A stretch of DNA of 64,000 nt from contig OZ035964.1 in NCBI GenBank assembly GCA_964034945.1, positions 4,111,533 through 4,175,532 on the forward strand, in the 5' to 3' direction. Below, piece by piece: positions 43,466-55,717 of the stretch (the first letter of the stretch is position 1; each line of letters begins with the position of its first letter). This DNA is from Chrysopilus asiliformis (Eukaryota; Arthropoda; Insecta; Diptera; Rhagionidae). A model generated the notes under the pieces. The model ran no database searches, was not told the origin of the DNA, and saw nothing but the letters and a program-made list of their open reading frames with translations. The position numbers were made by a program, and so were the translations under genes.

Positions 43466-45395
43466 TGGGTTTTTACTTTCTTATACAAAGTATAATAAAG
43501 TATTGTATTTATGAAAAATTTCCACCTCTCAATTTTGCCTAAAAACATTTCCCAAGCACTCCCGACTCCATTGGAGTCATATCACAAAAATGTCTTTCTG
43601 TCTCTCAGTCTGTCAATCTGTCAATCTGTCAATCTGTCAATCTGTCAATCTGTCAATCTGTCAATCTGTCAATCTGTCAATCTGTCAATCTGTCAATCTG
43701 TCAATCTGTCAATCTGTCAATCTGTCAATCTGTCAATCTGTCAATCTGTCAATCTGTCAATCTGTCAATCTGTCAATCTGTCAATCTGTCAATCTGTCAA
43801 TCTGTCAATCTGTCAATCTGTCAATCTGTCAATCTGTCAATCTGTCAATCTGTCAATCTGTCAATCTGTCAATCTGTCAATCTGTCAATCTGTCAATCTG
43901 TCAATCTGTCAATCTGTCAATCTGTCAGTCTGTCAGTCTGTCAGTCTGTCAGTCTGTCAGTCTGTCAATCTGTCAATCTGTCAATCTGTCAATCTGCCAA
44001 TCTGTCAATCTGTCAATCTGTCAATCTGTCAATCTGTCAATCTGTCAATCTGTCAATCTGTCAATCTGTCAATCTGTCAGTCTGTCAGTCTGTCAGTCTG
44101 TCAGTCTGTCAGTCTGTCAGTCTGTCAGTCTGTCAGTCTGTCAGTCTGTCAGTCTGTCAGTCTGTCAGTCTGTCAGTCTGTCAGTCTGTCAGTCTGTCAG
44201 TCTGTCTGTCTGTCAGTCTGTCAGTCTGTCAGTCTGTCAATCTGTCAATCTGTCAATCTGTCAATCTGTCAATCTGTCAATCTGTCAATCTGTCAATCTG
44301 TCAATCTGTCAATCTGTCAATCTGTCAATCTGTCAATCTGTCAATCTGTCAATCTGTCAATCTGTCAGTCTGTCAATCTGTCAGTCTGTCAGTCTGTCAG
44401 TCTGTCAGTCTGTCAGTCTGTCAGTCTGTCAGTCTGTCAGTCTGTCAGTCTGTCAGTCTGTCAGTCTGTCAGTCTGTCAGTCTGTCAGTCTGTCAGTCTG
44501 TCAGTCTGTCAGTCTGTCAGTCTGTCAGTCTGTCAGTCTGTCAGTCTGTCAGTCTGTCAGTCTGTCAGTCTGTCAGTCTGTCAGTCTGTCAGTCTGTCAG
44601 TCTGTCAGTCTGTCAGTCTGTCAGTCTGTCAGTCTGTCAGTCTGTCAGTCTGTCAGTCTGTCAGTCTGTCAGTCTGTCAGTCTGTCAGTCTGTCAGTCTG
44701 TCAGTCTGTCAGTCTGTCAGTCTGTCAGTCTGTCAGTCTGTCAGTCTGTCAGTCTGTCAGTCTGTCAGTCTGTCAGTCTGTCAGTCTGTCAGTTTATCAG
44801 CCTGTCAGTCTGTACTACTGGAGGTAGAGCCATGAAGTTTTACATGCATTTTTGGTCCGAAACTACGCGTTTTTCAGTGGGTTTTTGTTTGACAAAAGTT
44901 GGAGACAATGAAATTTTCTACATTTTTATCTTTCGCTAGAACTCCATGTCTCAAGCCGTTATCGAGATATACCGTTATTTGAAAACATCAATATTTTTAA
45001 CGATTATCTCGAAAAATATCGGGTTTTTGGTGGTTTAATGTATGAGATTAATTAAAAAGAATAATGTTTGCCAGAATTTTGTATCTTACCGTTATCCCTT
45101 ACCATTTACCGTTATTGAGATATTTTCATTAAAACATAAAAAAAAAAAATTGAAAATTGTTGGCAAACTAACGGTTTTTCGAAAAATCTATTAAAAGCAG
45201 AATTAAAAATATTAAATTCTTTTGCATTTTTGTCTTTCACCGTAAATCGATATATATTACCGTTATCGATATATTTCAGATTTTGTAAAATAAAAACTCG
45301 TATTTTTATATAAATTAATAATATTCTATTCGTCAGATTAAAATGTAAATTGTGCCGAAACGTAGATGTTGTATAAGAAAGTCCACATCAAATAT
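43466..45395 (+). mobile_element. Family A copy with giant internal array
   Basis: 5' block 'tatacaaagtataataaagt' and 'ccgactccattggagtcata', then the 1.2-kb array, then 'tactggaggtagagccatga', 'tcaagccgttatcgagatat', 'taccgttattgagatatt' and a truncated 3' end near 45390 ('tgtataagaaagtccacatc'). Without the array it would be about 0.7 kb. Confidence 0.85.
43597..44813 (+). repeat. 8-bp satellite TCTGTCAA/TCTGTCAG, about 1.2 kb
   Basis: About 150 units. TCTGTCAA x39 (43609-43920), TCTGTCAG x5, TCTGTCAA x14 with one C variant (44.0 kb), TCTGTCAG about x20 with a 4-bp phase slip near 44205, TCTGTCAA x16, a mixed step, then about 51 TCTGTCAG to the end. Two plus-strand frames of more than 430 codons are octapeptide artefacts of the 24-bp frame period. 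Confidence 0.98.
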
Positions 45396-46258
45396 TTTTT
45401 ATTTATTTATTTTTATTTTTTTCTTTTACTTTTTTTAGGTTTTGTCCTACACACACAATTTTCGCTGTTCGTTCGTCCTGTTGGTGTTAGTTTCTTGTTT
45501 TGTACAATATGAAAAAATAACCCCTTTTTGACGAAATGTCTTCAAGCATCCTTAAATACACACCCACACATTAAAGACGCCTGAACGATCTGGCCCCAAA
45601 TAAGAGTCAAAAATATGCAACGACTTGGAGCCACACACCGACAGCGTATCAAATTTGGTCACACTAAGGACTTTTGTCGGATGGCTGGTGGGGGCAACAG
45701 TGGGGGGGAGGGGCGGACGATAAGACAGAGAAAAGTCCAAGGAAACCGAAATCTACCACCGCAAAAAGTAATTAAGGCCAAGAAAATAAGGTGAAAAGGA
45801 TGATGTAAAGGGGGTATAGGGGTGAAGAGGGGAGGGGGGGGGGGGGGTGCGAGCGGAATAACGAACTTCTTTGTCGGTGTGAATTACTAAGAAAAAAGCA
45901 TGCCTCCCCCTGCCTATAGAAAAATATAAAAAAAAGGTGGAATAGCAGAGGGTGTTTGTTTTGTTTTTTTTTTATTATTTGTTCTTTTCTTTTTTTTTCC
46001 TGTCGTCGTTAAGAAGAGATGAGATGGACCGAACGAAAGGAAAATAAAATGCAAAAGAAGAAGAAGGCCGATAGAAAGGCTTTTGTTGGGCGATGGCAAG
46101 TGATATACGCTTCCCTACACAACACCCTTTCGCCAAGCAAAAAAAAAATTAGAAAATAACGTGAAGCAATGGCGGAAGATGACTCGCGTGGAATTAAAAG
46201 ATACGAACGGGGTCAAAGGAAAAAAGATGAGATACGAATGGAGCGTGGTGGTGGAAAA
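45396..46258. other. No gene recognised; G14 tract
   Basis: Unique, with 14 G at 45834-45847 and long T runs. Confidence 0.5.
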
Positions 46259-46261
46259 ATA

Positions 46262-46760
46262 TCGTATGTGAACAGCATATGACTTTCTTATAACAGTTCT
46301 ATACCTGCGAAATTCCAGCTTTAGGCTCATTATTTTAAAAAAATCCGTGAACACACAGACTCAGAAACGGACGCTAGAAAGTAGACAATTGCTAGTGCAA
46401 AATGCCTCAAAGGAGACATTTTCGACATGAAACGACTGAAAGTAGGCAATTTTTGCTTAAAAATGACGAAAAAGTATGTTGAATATGACATTATGTCCAA
46501 TAGGATGAGTGAAAAAATAAAATTTTGTCCGATGCAATAGCGCTGTCCCATTTCAGTTAGAAGGATTGTCCCATTTCAGAACCAAACATTCTTGCGAAAT
46601 TTTATGTGTCTAGCTCAAGCGGTTTTTTCAAAACTCAAACAGACTGACAGACTGACAAACGTACCGGACATCTTTTTCAGGCAAAATCTTTAAGCAGATT
46701 TTTTCTTGTCATGAAAGCGCTTCTTTCCATACTAAGTATAAGAAATCAGATAAGTGCTTG
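46262..46760 (-). mobile_element. Family A copy with short array
   Basis: Inverted terminus 'gtatgtgaacagcatatgac', a family E-like stretch (46370-46460), 'tagctcaagcggttttttca' and only three GACT/GACA units (46630-46650). The 5' block is decayed ('ggcaaaatctttaag'). Confidence 0.65.
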
Positions 46761-48489
46761 GATACCTTGAACCGCTTTTTTATAACAAAATAAGCAAGCA
46801 GTTTGGATGCGTCTCGCTGCCCCGTCACACTCTCGCCGTTACTGTCATTTAAGAGAATTAAGGGTGAACATTTTCCCGTTTTTTGTGATCATTTATACGC
46901 CCGTATTCATAAGAAAATCCTTCATTCCTCGCTCTTCCCTCCACTAACCCATAATGGCCGGAGATTCATCGACTTGGCGGAGTCGTCCTTGTTGTTTACA
47001 CTCGCCATCTATACTAACGGGCGGGCATTCCCGACAAAAAAAAGCCAGCCCCCCTGTGCTCACTTATAAACAGGAAAAGAAAAAGGCAAGAAAAAAAAAA
47101 CAGTTATGGCAGACAAAACGAGGGAAAAAACCATTGAGCGTTCTGGGTGGAAAATGAAAAGAAAATGCCGCCGGATTCGTACCAGAAACGTACCAGAAGA
47201 AATGAAACGAAGAAGCCATGAAAGAGCCACAGAATTTTCACTGCTGGCGATGCGAGAAACACAATGACTTGGTTTTTCCATTTTCTTGCTGTATCAGCGT
47301 GTCTCCCTCTGAAATTCCACCCCCTTCCTTCCACAATAGCATGAAGCATCATTCTGTAGTAGTCAAGCAAGCAATACGCTTGAATATTCTTCCGTTTCCC
47401 GCCGTCTCGCCACCGCAAATAGCAATTTTCTCGCCCAATCTGCGGCCCACCCCAACAATATCATCCCCAAACGTCAATCGTCCTCCAGTTACCACCACCA
47501 CAAGCCCCCCCGATATTAACTTCATTGTGCGATGAACGTGGAACGATGCTCGACTTTAAAAACAGACACTTAAGCAGGGGCAGGCGGGCGGGCGACGAGG
47601 GCGCGGGATGCGAATTGGAACGGTAATGGTGTAATGGTGGTTCAGCGTAGAAAAAAAATCGCATAGCGTCTTGTAATGAACGGTAAGGAAATGCTTGCGT
47701 CCCGGGATCACGAAAAAAGGAACACCACACCAACCCGACCCTCGCGCTCAACAAAAATTTGAAATACGGAAAAATAACGAAGGCATCCCGGGTGTGTTGT
47801 GGCGAAGCTAAGAAAAACGCTTACAATGACTTTTAAAAAAATATGAAGTGGAAGGGGGGAGGGGGGGGGCATACAAAACTGGATTCCTGGAGGTGGTGCG
47901 GATGGCTAAGAAAAATTGTTACCGGATTTCAAAAAAAAAGTAACGCCGCACCGAGTAACAACATGACGATGGCGACTGAAGCAGAAGATATTGAGGGAAG
48001 CGGGTTAGAAATGGGCTGTCATTTCGAATTTTTACACATCATAATTCCCTGAGATGCCTTCCTGCATGAACATCACAAGAACAGAAGAAAAAAAAATAAA
48101 ATAACACGAAGGAACCATTGAGCGGAATACAAAGGATCTCCCCATTTTTTGAAACGTGACTGCTTTTATTCTTTATTACGCTCAGCGAAAGGGGTGGTGG
48201 AGAGACACTGTGCTAGGATGATGAGCAACTTTTTCCTTGATTCCAGTGTGGAACTCATCGTGTAAAGAAAAATATTTCGAAATTCGAGGAAAAATGATAG
48301 AAAATGTCTAGTAACAGATTCTGAGAAAAGCTGGGTTTTTTTTTAAGAAGAAATCTCCAGGCCAACTTTTTTTTAAATTCTTTAAAAAGTTCGCAATCTT
48401 GAATGACTGAAAGTGAAAAATTCTTAAAAGAAAACGGCAAAGGTCTATAAAAAATCCCACAAAAAAACTTTTCTTAAGAAAAAATGCAT
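46761..48489. other. No gene recognised
   Basis: Unique sequence; overlapping frames on both strands at 46800-47750 conflict and are not recognised. Confidence 0.4.
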
Positions 48490-49105
48490 TAAACATCAGA
48501 AAAGCTACAATTGCCAGGGGGCCAATCGTCGAATCATACTAATTTTTAAAAATTAATCGGTGTCTGTCTGTCTGTTCCTCTTTCAAGTGAAAAGGCCTGA
48601 ATCGATTGCCTTCAATTTGGCATGGATGTTCGCTGTAGGACTGGTTCCAACATAGGCGTATTGGAAAGTGGCCCTAGGGGTGGGGTTGCAAGAGGAGGGG
48701 GTAAAGTTAATCCGAAACTTACTTTTTGTACTATGTTACACTTTCGTGGGAAAATTGCCAAGCCGATTGATCTGAAATTCGGCATAGATGATCATTGGGG
48801 GTCCATCTCTAATATAGACCCATTTAAAAGTAGCCAGGAAGGTGTGGGGAGTAAGGGGAGGGGGTAAGAAATCTTAAGCTTTGTTTTTCCTCCATTTTAT
48901 GTACTCTTTCGTGGGGAAATTGCCGAACCGATCGGCCTGAAATTTGGCATAGATGCTCGCCGGGAGTCCGACCATAATATCGATCCACTTAAAAGTATCC
49001 GGAGAAGTGGGGGGACTACGGGGCACGGGTGAACTGAGTGCGAATTTCCTAGATTTTGACGTATTCACACTTTTAGCCGGGCGGAGCCGGGTATTCTAGT
49101 ACTCT
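48490..49105 (+). mobile_element. Family C element (HINE-like)
   Basis: A family B leader piece (48496-48535) precedes a (GTCT)3 run at 48563 and three modules of about 170 bp. Each module reads 'ggaaaattgccaagccgatt', 'gaaattcggcatagatg', 'aaaagtagcc' and a G-rich tail. It ends with the direct repeat AGCCGGG-CGG-AGCCGGG and 'tattctagta' at 49075-49101. A microsatellite after the 5' end and a GC-rich 3' end match the HINE/DINE-1 layout; no helicase frame is present. Confidence 0.6.
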
Positions 49106-50715
49106 ATATGAGGGCAGACAAAATTTTCATTTAAAACATAAGAAAAACTACAATTGCCAGAGGCCAATCGTCAAATACTCTATATGAGGACAGAGAAAAT
49201 GTTTATTTCAAAATATCCATTTGTGCAACAGAGAGGCAGAAGTAGTCGTCCGATTGGATTTTGATGTATGAACCGGTTATGTGAAATCATTTGGAATTTT
49301 AACAAAAACAATACCTCTCCTTTTTCTTTTTAAATCGAATCGTTACATAATTAGGCAGGACATCAGCAAAACGAGCAGAAGACGGGCCAAGGGGAGGGGG
49401 GAGGTTGAAGAAATTCCGGTGCCTTTTTATACAAATTCCATTTCACTGTCAGTGGAAAAACCAGAATTGAATAAATGATTTTATGTTTTTATGCTGGTAA
49501 AAATGGCCAAAATAACTGGCATTTTGTATTATGTGACCATTTCCCAACATTTTGTAATCATTTTTTTATTAAATTTAACTTTGAAAATTTTTGAAATTTT
49601 CCAAAAAAAATTTCAAGAAAATTTGAAGTTTCAAGAAAAAATATTTTAAAAAAGAAGCTCTATAGTCACACGAAAAACAAAAAGCACATATCCTTAAGGA
49701 TCCTTTTATCTATCAAAAACCGTTTTCCGTGAGCCAATAGGCCAAAAATTACGCGAGAAACTAACGGTTTTCCGAGTATTAAATCCTTAAAAATTGTGTC
49801 CTTTTATCTCGGAAACGGCTAAAAGGATTTTCATGAAATTTGGAATCTTAGAGTTTTCGGGGACAAGGAATCGATATCCGGTGTCCTTTTTGGAGAAAAA
49901 AGGATTTTTCAAGGACCTCGTCCTTGTACCGCCTAAACCGTACCGCCAGCCACAAAAAGGACACCGGATATCGATTCTCCGTCCCCGATAACCCCTTAAT
50001 TCTGAATTTCAACCCGATCGGAGAACTTGAATTTTTCGTCCTTAAAAAAAGTGCAGGGGTCCCCCTTGCGATATTGTCAATTTTTTGAAACGTCTCCGAT
50101 TTCGCTGAAATTCGACATCGAAGTGGTTTTCGGGCCTCTGATTAAGAATCCGTTTGCCGATATCACTAATAGTTTGGGCGGTGCAGGGGGAGGGGGTGCC
50201 CTTGCGATTTTCTCAATTTTTTGACATGTCTCAGATTTTGCTGAAACTTGGGACAGGGGGGTTTTTCGGGCCTCTGATTAAGAGTACATTGTCTATTTTT
50301 TGATATCACAAATGGTTTGAAGGCTGCAGGGGGCGGAAATGTCTCACGAAAAATCGAATTTTCATAAAGACGACACTGAATTAGTCTTTCCGTTTTCTTT
50401 TTAAATCAAATCGTTACATAACTATGCGGGACATCAGGAGAAGGAGCAGAAGACGTGCCAATTAGTTGGAGGGGGGGGGGGGGGGGGGTGGTCCAGTTTT
50501 GCCCGTTCAAGGACTAGGCTTTGTCATTTACGGGAAACGCAATTGTACAAAAATTCAAGTCTCTAGCACAATTCTTTCGAAAGGAATGGTGTTCACGGAC
50601 GAACAGATGGACAGACAGACGAACGGACATTCGGGAATCAACATATTTTCTTCATTTGTATGGGCGAAAGGAGGAAGGGGTGGTCCAATTGGATTTTAAT
50701 GTATGGAACAAAATC
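49102..50715 (+). mobile_element. Family B repeat, longest copy
   Basis: Starts with two nested 5' ends ('tactctatatgagg' at 49101 and 49179), full leader and core, an 18-G run and a short GACR array (50597-50630), then 'gaaaggaggaaggggtggtc'. The block 'cttgcgatt..gggcctctgattaag..tggtttg' is present twice (about 50065-50180 and 50205-50320). No coding frame. Confidence 0.82.
50471..50488 (+). repeat. G18 homopolymer in family B
   Basis: 18 G at the same element site as 7018-7044. Confidence 0.95.
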
Positions 50716-50775
50716 ATATTCTATACCATTCCGTCTAATTGCGAAGACCGCAACTTCAGAAATTTATCTTCAATG

Positions 50776-50920
50776 GGGTGGCCTATTTCACCAAACTACA
50801 AATTACTATTACAAATTTGTACTAAAGCACAAAAAGCCTATGATTTACAAGTTTTGTTAAAAAACACTGAAAAAATATTTGCAAATACAAATTTGTAAGT
50901 CGGTGAAATAGGCTACTGGG
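50776..50920. mobile_element. Short MITE with CCTATTTCACC ends
   Basis: 'ggcctatttcaccaaactac' (50780) and, inverted, 'agcctatttcaccgacttac' (to 50914). The arms are about 26 bp with few mismatches around about 95 bp of AT-rich DNA. Target duplication not identified. Confidence 0.65.
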
Positions 50921-52599
50921 TGTAATTTTAGGCTGTTACTGTTTAGGAAAACCCTAAAAATCTTTCAATCCCATTCACATAAGACCAAATAAAAATTAAT
51001 TTTGAAGTGGTTTTCCGATCCCACTTTGGAATGTGTTGCAAAGACAACGAATAGAATAGCCCATGTGAATTATTGCCGCTAACAAACGCTTGTAAAAGTT
51101 TCCAGCAATGAAGAAGAAAAAAACAGCAAATTTGAATTAAAAGAGGGAAAAAAGCCATTTTCACTGGGTACATAACAGACAGCAGGAAAAACTGTGGAAA
51201 ATCCCTTTTCCGTTTTTGTCGTTCTTTTCGAGACGACGACAACGACGATGACGACTTCTTATTTATTTATTTTTTGTCTTTCTGTTCCATTTTGTTGCTT
51301 TATTTCTAGTGTGTTCTTCTCTTTCCCCTCCCTACGGCTACCTTCTACGCTTCGTTTCCGATCCATTTCGATTGCTAGCCTAATCCAGAGTCCTTTTCTA
51401 GCTCGCATATCATAAAATGTTTTTCGATTTTTTTCCTTGCACAACCCTGGCCTGGCTGCAAACCGACCGTTCATTTTGTTATTTTTACCGACCGTCCCTC
51501 TTTTCCTCTTACAATTCCATTTCAATACATTTTACCACCTATTAAAACCTCCAAACACCCTCCCACAAATCGTCTATCGTCCCCGGCGCCACATCCTCTC
51601 ATCGTAGACGAACAACTTTCAACTTGCGTCAGCGAAACGCCACACCAAGTTATAAGACAAAAAAAAGGATATTTTCTTATCCCTTTTTGCTCGCTCGCCT
51701 CAACTGCCCCAACGTCCCCGTTTTTGCGCCACGCCCCCACCAAAACTCCAATTCCTTTCATCATCCCCCCAAACGATGGTGAATACCGAGCGATGGTGAT
51801 TATGGCGTTCTCAACTTCCTTACCCTTTTCTTCCCGCCAACAATCTTCTTCAGCGTATCTAATTTTCTGGAATTTTTCATACCGACTTGGGCCTGGTACT
51901 CCTTTCATCGCTCATTCTTGCACCATTCATTCCAGGAGATCCCGTTCGGCCATCATCTCAGATTCATTTTCATCAAGGGCTTGTCGCTAAGATTTCTTTT
52001 ATGTTGGATTTTCCTTAACGTGTTTTTTTTTGTCTTCTTCTTCCGGTTCTTCTTATTGCATAAATACAGAGGAGAAAACTCTTAAAACTCCTACTCTACA
52101 TAAAATCATTATTCCGGGCCATCTTTCGAGCAGATAAATTGCATGCCCAGCAGGATTAATTTTCTTACATTTACCACCCCCTCTTTCGATTTCCTTATTT
52201 TGCTGTTTTTCAAGCTTCACGAAAATTTTCTTTAAGGTACTTCCGCTTGGTTGTTACGCGGAAAAGTTTTCCATCCTTTCGGGAATCCTTCAAGCGCTAA
52301 TCGAAGGCAAATAGATTCAACAAACCTTCCCCCTCTGCATACCAATATCTTACTGTTAATCCATATAAAGAAATCTGCATAAAAGTAGCTGTTAATTTTT
52401 TTGTTGCTATAGTTTGCAGTTTAATTTTCTTCTGTATTTTTCCGATATTGCAGTGGAACCGATTTGATTGCCATCAGAAGATTTTAAATGTGAGAAAATG
52501 AATGTTTTCCCGAATTTCTAGATTTTTTCTTGAATTTCTTGAAGGCTTTTCTATAATAGCAGATTTTTTTCCGACACATTCCATCGATGGGAATTTTTT
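50921..52599. other. No gene recognised
   Basis: Unique and CT-rich in 51190-52000, with a GAC/GAT cluster at 51232-51255. The 128-codon minus frame 51522-51908 has no recognised domain. Confidence 0.4.
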
Positions 52600-53015
52600 T
52601 AAACGCTTTTATTTAGCTTGCATTCGTATCTGGTTAGCTGTTTGTTTGTTGGTCTGTCTGTCAGGTTCAAATCTTGCAATTTAATTGTGACCCACTTCCA
52701 CTCAACCGATTTACTTACGTAGGTAACTCCGATGACAATACAATATTTTCGCTACTTCGTCCCTCCAAGGATAACCGAAGGTCCCTTTTTGCCCCAAAAA
52801 AATTTCATCTGGGATTTTTGGGATCGCTAAATTCGATTCTGACATTAAGAAGTCTGAAAGGATTAGGAAAGGTCCTGTAAGGATAACGTGATTATCCTTT
52901 TCCTCAAAATTTCCGGGCAAAAATCTCATTTGGGAGTCGCTAAATCCGATTCTGACATTAAGAAGTCTGTAAGGATATCTCAAAGGCAAGGATATATATT
53001 CGAACACGAACTATT
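52600..53015 (+). mobile_element. Family G repeat, fullest copy
   Basis: A short GTCT run (52651-52662), then 'cacttccactcaaccgattt', then two modules containing 'tcgctaaattcgattctgac' and 'attaagaagtctgaaagg', with 'ggtcctgtaaggataa' between. Matches 8884-9240 and 13690-13900. Confidence 0.6.
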
Positions 53016-53140
53016 CGAAGAAAAATTGTATATATAAACGTGGCGAAAGACAGACGTCACTCTGGATTTTAAGTAACACTAATCAAATACAAAATGACTA
53101 AAAAGGATAAAATTTTAAAAGAATAATTAAAAACAATTTT

Positions 53141-53320
53141 TAAAAAAAGCTTTTATTTAGAAAAATTACACTAAAAAGATAAAAATAATTTTTTGGGCAC
53201 TGCTTATCAGAAATAAAAGCGAAATAAAAGCATTTCTAATAAATATTTACCTCGCTTTTATCTTAGATCCACAGTACCCTAAAAAACAGTGCATTTTTCA
53301 TAAATAAAAGTTTTTTTTTA
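53141..53320. mobile_element. Foldback/MITE, 180 bp
   Basis: Left arm 'taaaaaaagcttttatttag' and inverted right arm 'taaaaaaaaacttttattta' continue to 'cact' at about 30 bp with several mismatches. Inside, 'aataaaagcg' and 'cgcttttat' pair again. Confidence 0.6.
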
Positions 53321-55580
53321 ATTATTTATTTTTCGGTTTTTCTTTTTTTTTTTGAATTTCTTGATGATACGAGAATGTTTATCCGACACTTTCCATCGAT
53401 GGCAATATTTTTTTTCATTTAAATGAGTAATTTTCCTTCGAATTCTATCATCATTTTTGTTGTTGGTCCTTTCCGTATTTCCGGAAAAGCTAAGTATAAA
53501 AGTGACGACGGCTATGAAATCCGACATACGAGCAATGAAAATACCTCAAGTGCCTTTTCACACCAATCTTCGAGGGCACGGAAATAACCCGAATTTCGCC
53601 AAGAAATGCCAAAATTAATCTTAATTTCTTACCTCATATCACGAACTCTCTTTCTTAAATCAGCGCCCACCCCCTCCCCCTCCGCCACACTTCGACATTC
53701 TGTGCACAGCTGATTTCTTGTTATTTTTGGGCTACACCGGGGTGAGCGGTTGATTGACATTGACACAGTCACCGTCACTGAAATCAGCCCAACGACATGT
53801 TATTCCAACAACCCCGCCACCCTCATCCAACAACCCTTCATTGTGACTGTGACTCCCTTTCCCTCCCGCGTCCAACACAGACATACGACGGAAACTCATA
53901 TCTCACTTGAGGAATTTAAGATGCAGCCAACGACAAGGGTAGCGGGCGGAGGGAGGTATTAGGGTGAATGATTTAAGAAGAAGTGAAAAATTCCATCGGA
54001 GGCAATCATTCTGGGAAACCGACTCTTCCCGTCCCCCTCCGTTACCAAAAACTGTTATCCCTTTATACCAATCCCCAACTGCTATGACTTCCATTCATTC
54101 AAAACTTTCACATACGACAAAAAAAATTCTCGCCCTCATGCCTCATTCACCCAGCCACCCATCGCCAGTCGCATCATTCTTCTGTCATATGTGTGTTGCG
54201 ACGCTCGCATTTTGCCAAAAATCACTACTAACTCGAGGTCGGTGGTGCGGCGCTTCCATGGCACAAATATTGACTCTGATCATATGTGAGCTTTGGTAAG
54301 GGGAAGGTGGCAAGGGGGTGACCATGGAATATGATAAGGAATGTATCCGAGAATCAACTCGTGGCTGATGGTGTGAAAGAAAATGAAATCGGATGGGGAT
54401 TGAGAGTTGGACGCTCGAAAAAGAGCCCTTTTCCGATAGTAAATTGCGGCTAAGCTTTCCAGGGGGTTGCAATGTCAACACAAAAATCGAACGGGAGTTG
54501 AAATTTACTCCAGAAACCGCTAAGGGGACATTAATTTTTTTTCAAATTTTTTAAATGATTTAATATTACCAAACCGTGAGAATCCGCTTTTCATAGGAAA
54601 CAAAAAAAACTTATCGGCAATAAACGACACACTCGGAAAACCCAAATTCATCCTCCCCTCCCCGTTGCGCTCTAGAAAATGGCAATAAATTGGTTAACAA
54701 CTAGAATTATTTGCTCTTTTCGCTGCAAATACAATAAAAATGACCTTGTTGGCTGTTAAAAACGAATGAAAAATTCAATCCACATATGGTCACCGGGTAT
54801 CCAACATTCCGGTGGCACCAAGGAAAAGATGGAGAGGGGGAGGCGGAACGAGCAGTAATGGTAATAAACAAAACACTTTGTCTCAGCATAAAAGCGGATA
54901 AAATTGCAGAAAAAATGTCTCTGAGAGCGCAAACCGTACTCTAAAACTTGTACGAGAGTAATTTTCAAAGTTTCAGGCTTCAGTCTCACAGAAAATGAGT
55001 GGCTTTCGAGTAATTCCGCGAAACTTGAGTTACAAATCCCGCCCAAAATAGATTAAGTTTTTGAAAATCACGATTGGGAAATCACGCCTCCCCCCACCTC
55101 CACCCACTTTCTTTTCCCCGTTGCCACCGGGATGTTCAAGGTCGGAAACCGCCCGAGCAATTGAGGTGAAATGTTTACTCGCATTTCTTTTTTTTGCTCA
55201 AATCAGGCGCTGAGAGTCTGTCAGTCTGTCAGTCAGAAAAGGACACTGAATGACGAAGATTTTAGATAACGTATTTTACGGGCAATAATTTAACAATTTA
55301 CCGGATATAGTTACCAAAATTTTCAGTAAAATTTTAATTTATTTTCTACGCCAAACCCGAAACTTTCCGTTCTACCTACTTTTGTACAATACGTACATCA
55401 CTGAAGAGTCCACGGCCACCATCCAGAGCTAAATTTAGTGATAAATGGATTTTTCACTCTCCACGACCACTGCCCACCACCCCAGTTATTTTTTTTCTCG
55501 TTTTTCTTCCCTAGACCGACCACCGACATTACCTAGGGATCACTTGGTCGAATTGGCAAGTGGAGCGGATGACAGGGAGT
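53321..55580. other. No gene recognised
   Basis: Largely unique, C-rich near 53660-53690 and 55080-55110. A short GTCA array lies at 55215-55236. Conflicting frames on both strands at 53900-54480 match nothing. Confidence 0.4.
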
Positions 55581-55603
55581 GGGGGGGGGGGGGGGGGGGG
55601 GGG
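55581..55603 (+). repeat. G23 homopolymer
   Basis: 23 G, outside family B, 14 bp before the pogo-like MITE. Confidence 0.95.
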
Positions 55604-55617
55604 CGAGCACAGAAATA

Positions 55618-55717
55618 CAGTCGACCCCCAATAAATGAGATCTCAACGAACCATTTCACGATTCTCATTTATAGAGGTTTCCAACCTATCCAGGTCCCAC
55701 TTATCCAGGTTTGACTG
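55618..55717. mobile_element. Second pogo/Tigger-like MITE, 100 bp
   Basis: Left CAGTCGACCCCCAATAAATG and inverted right CAGTCAAACCTGGATAAGTG agree at most positions. TA precedes the left end (55616-55617); TT follows the right. Subterminal 'tctcatttat' and 'acctatccagg' suggest further inverted boxes. More decayed than the 21-kb element. Confidence 0.7.

Noticed and set aside
43511..44939. Two plus-strand frames of 438 and 449 codons with LSVCQSVS/LSICQSVN octapeptides
   Set aside because: They are translations of the 8-bp satellite, whose 24-bp frame period contains no stop. They occur in two frames at once and begin outside any gene context.
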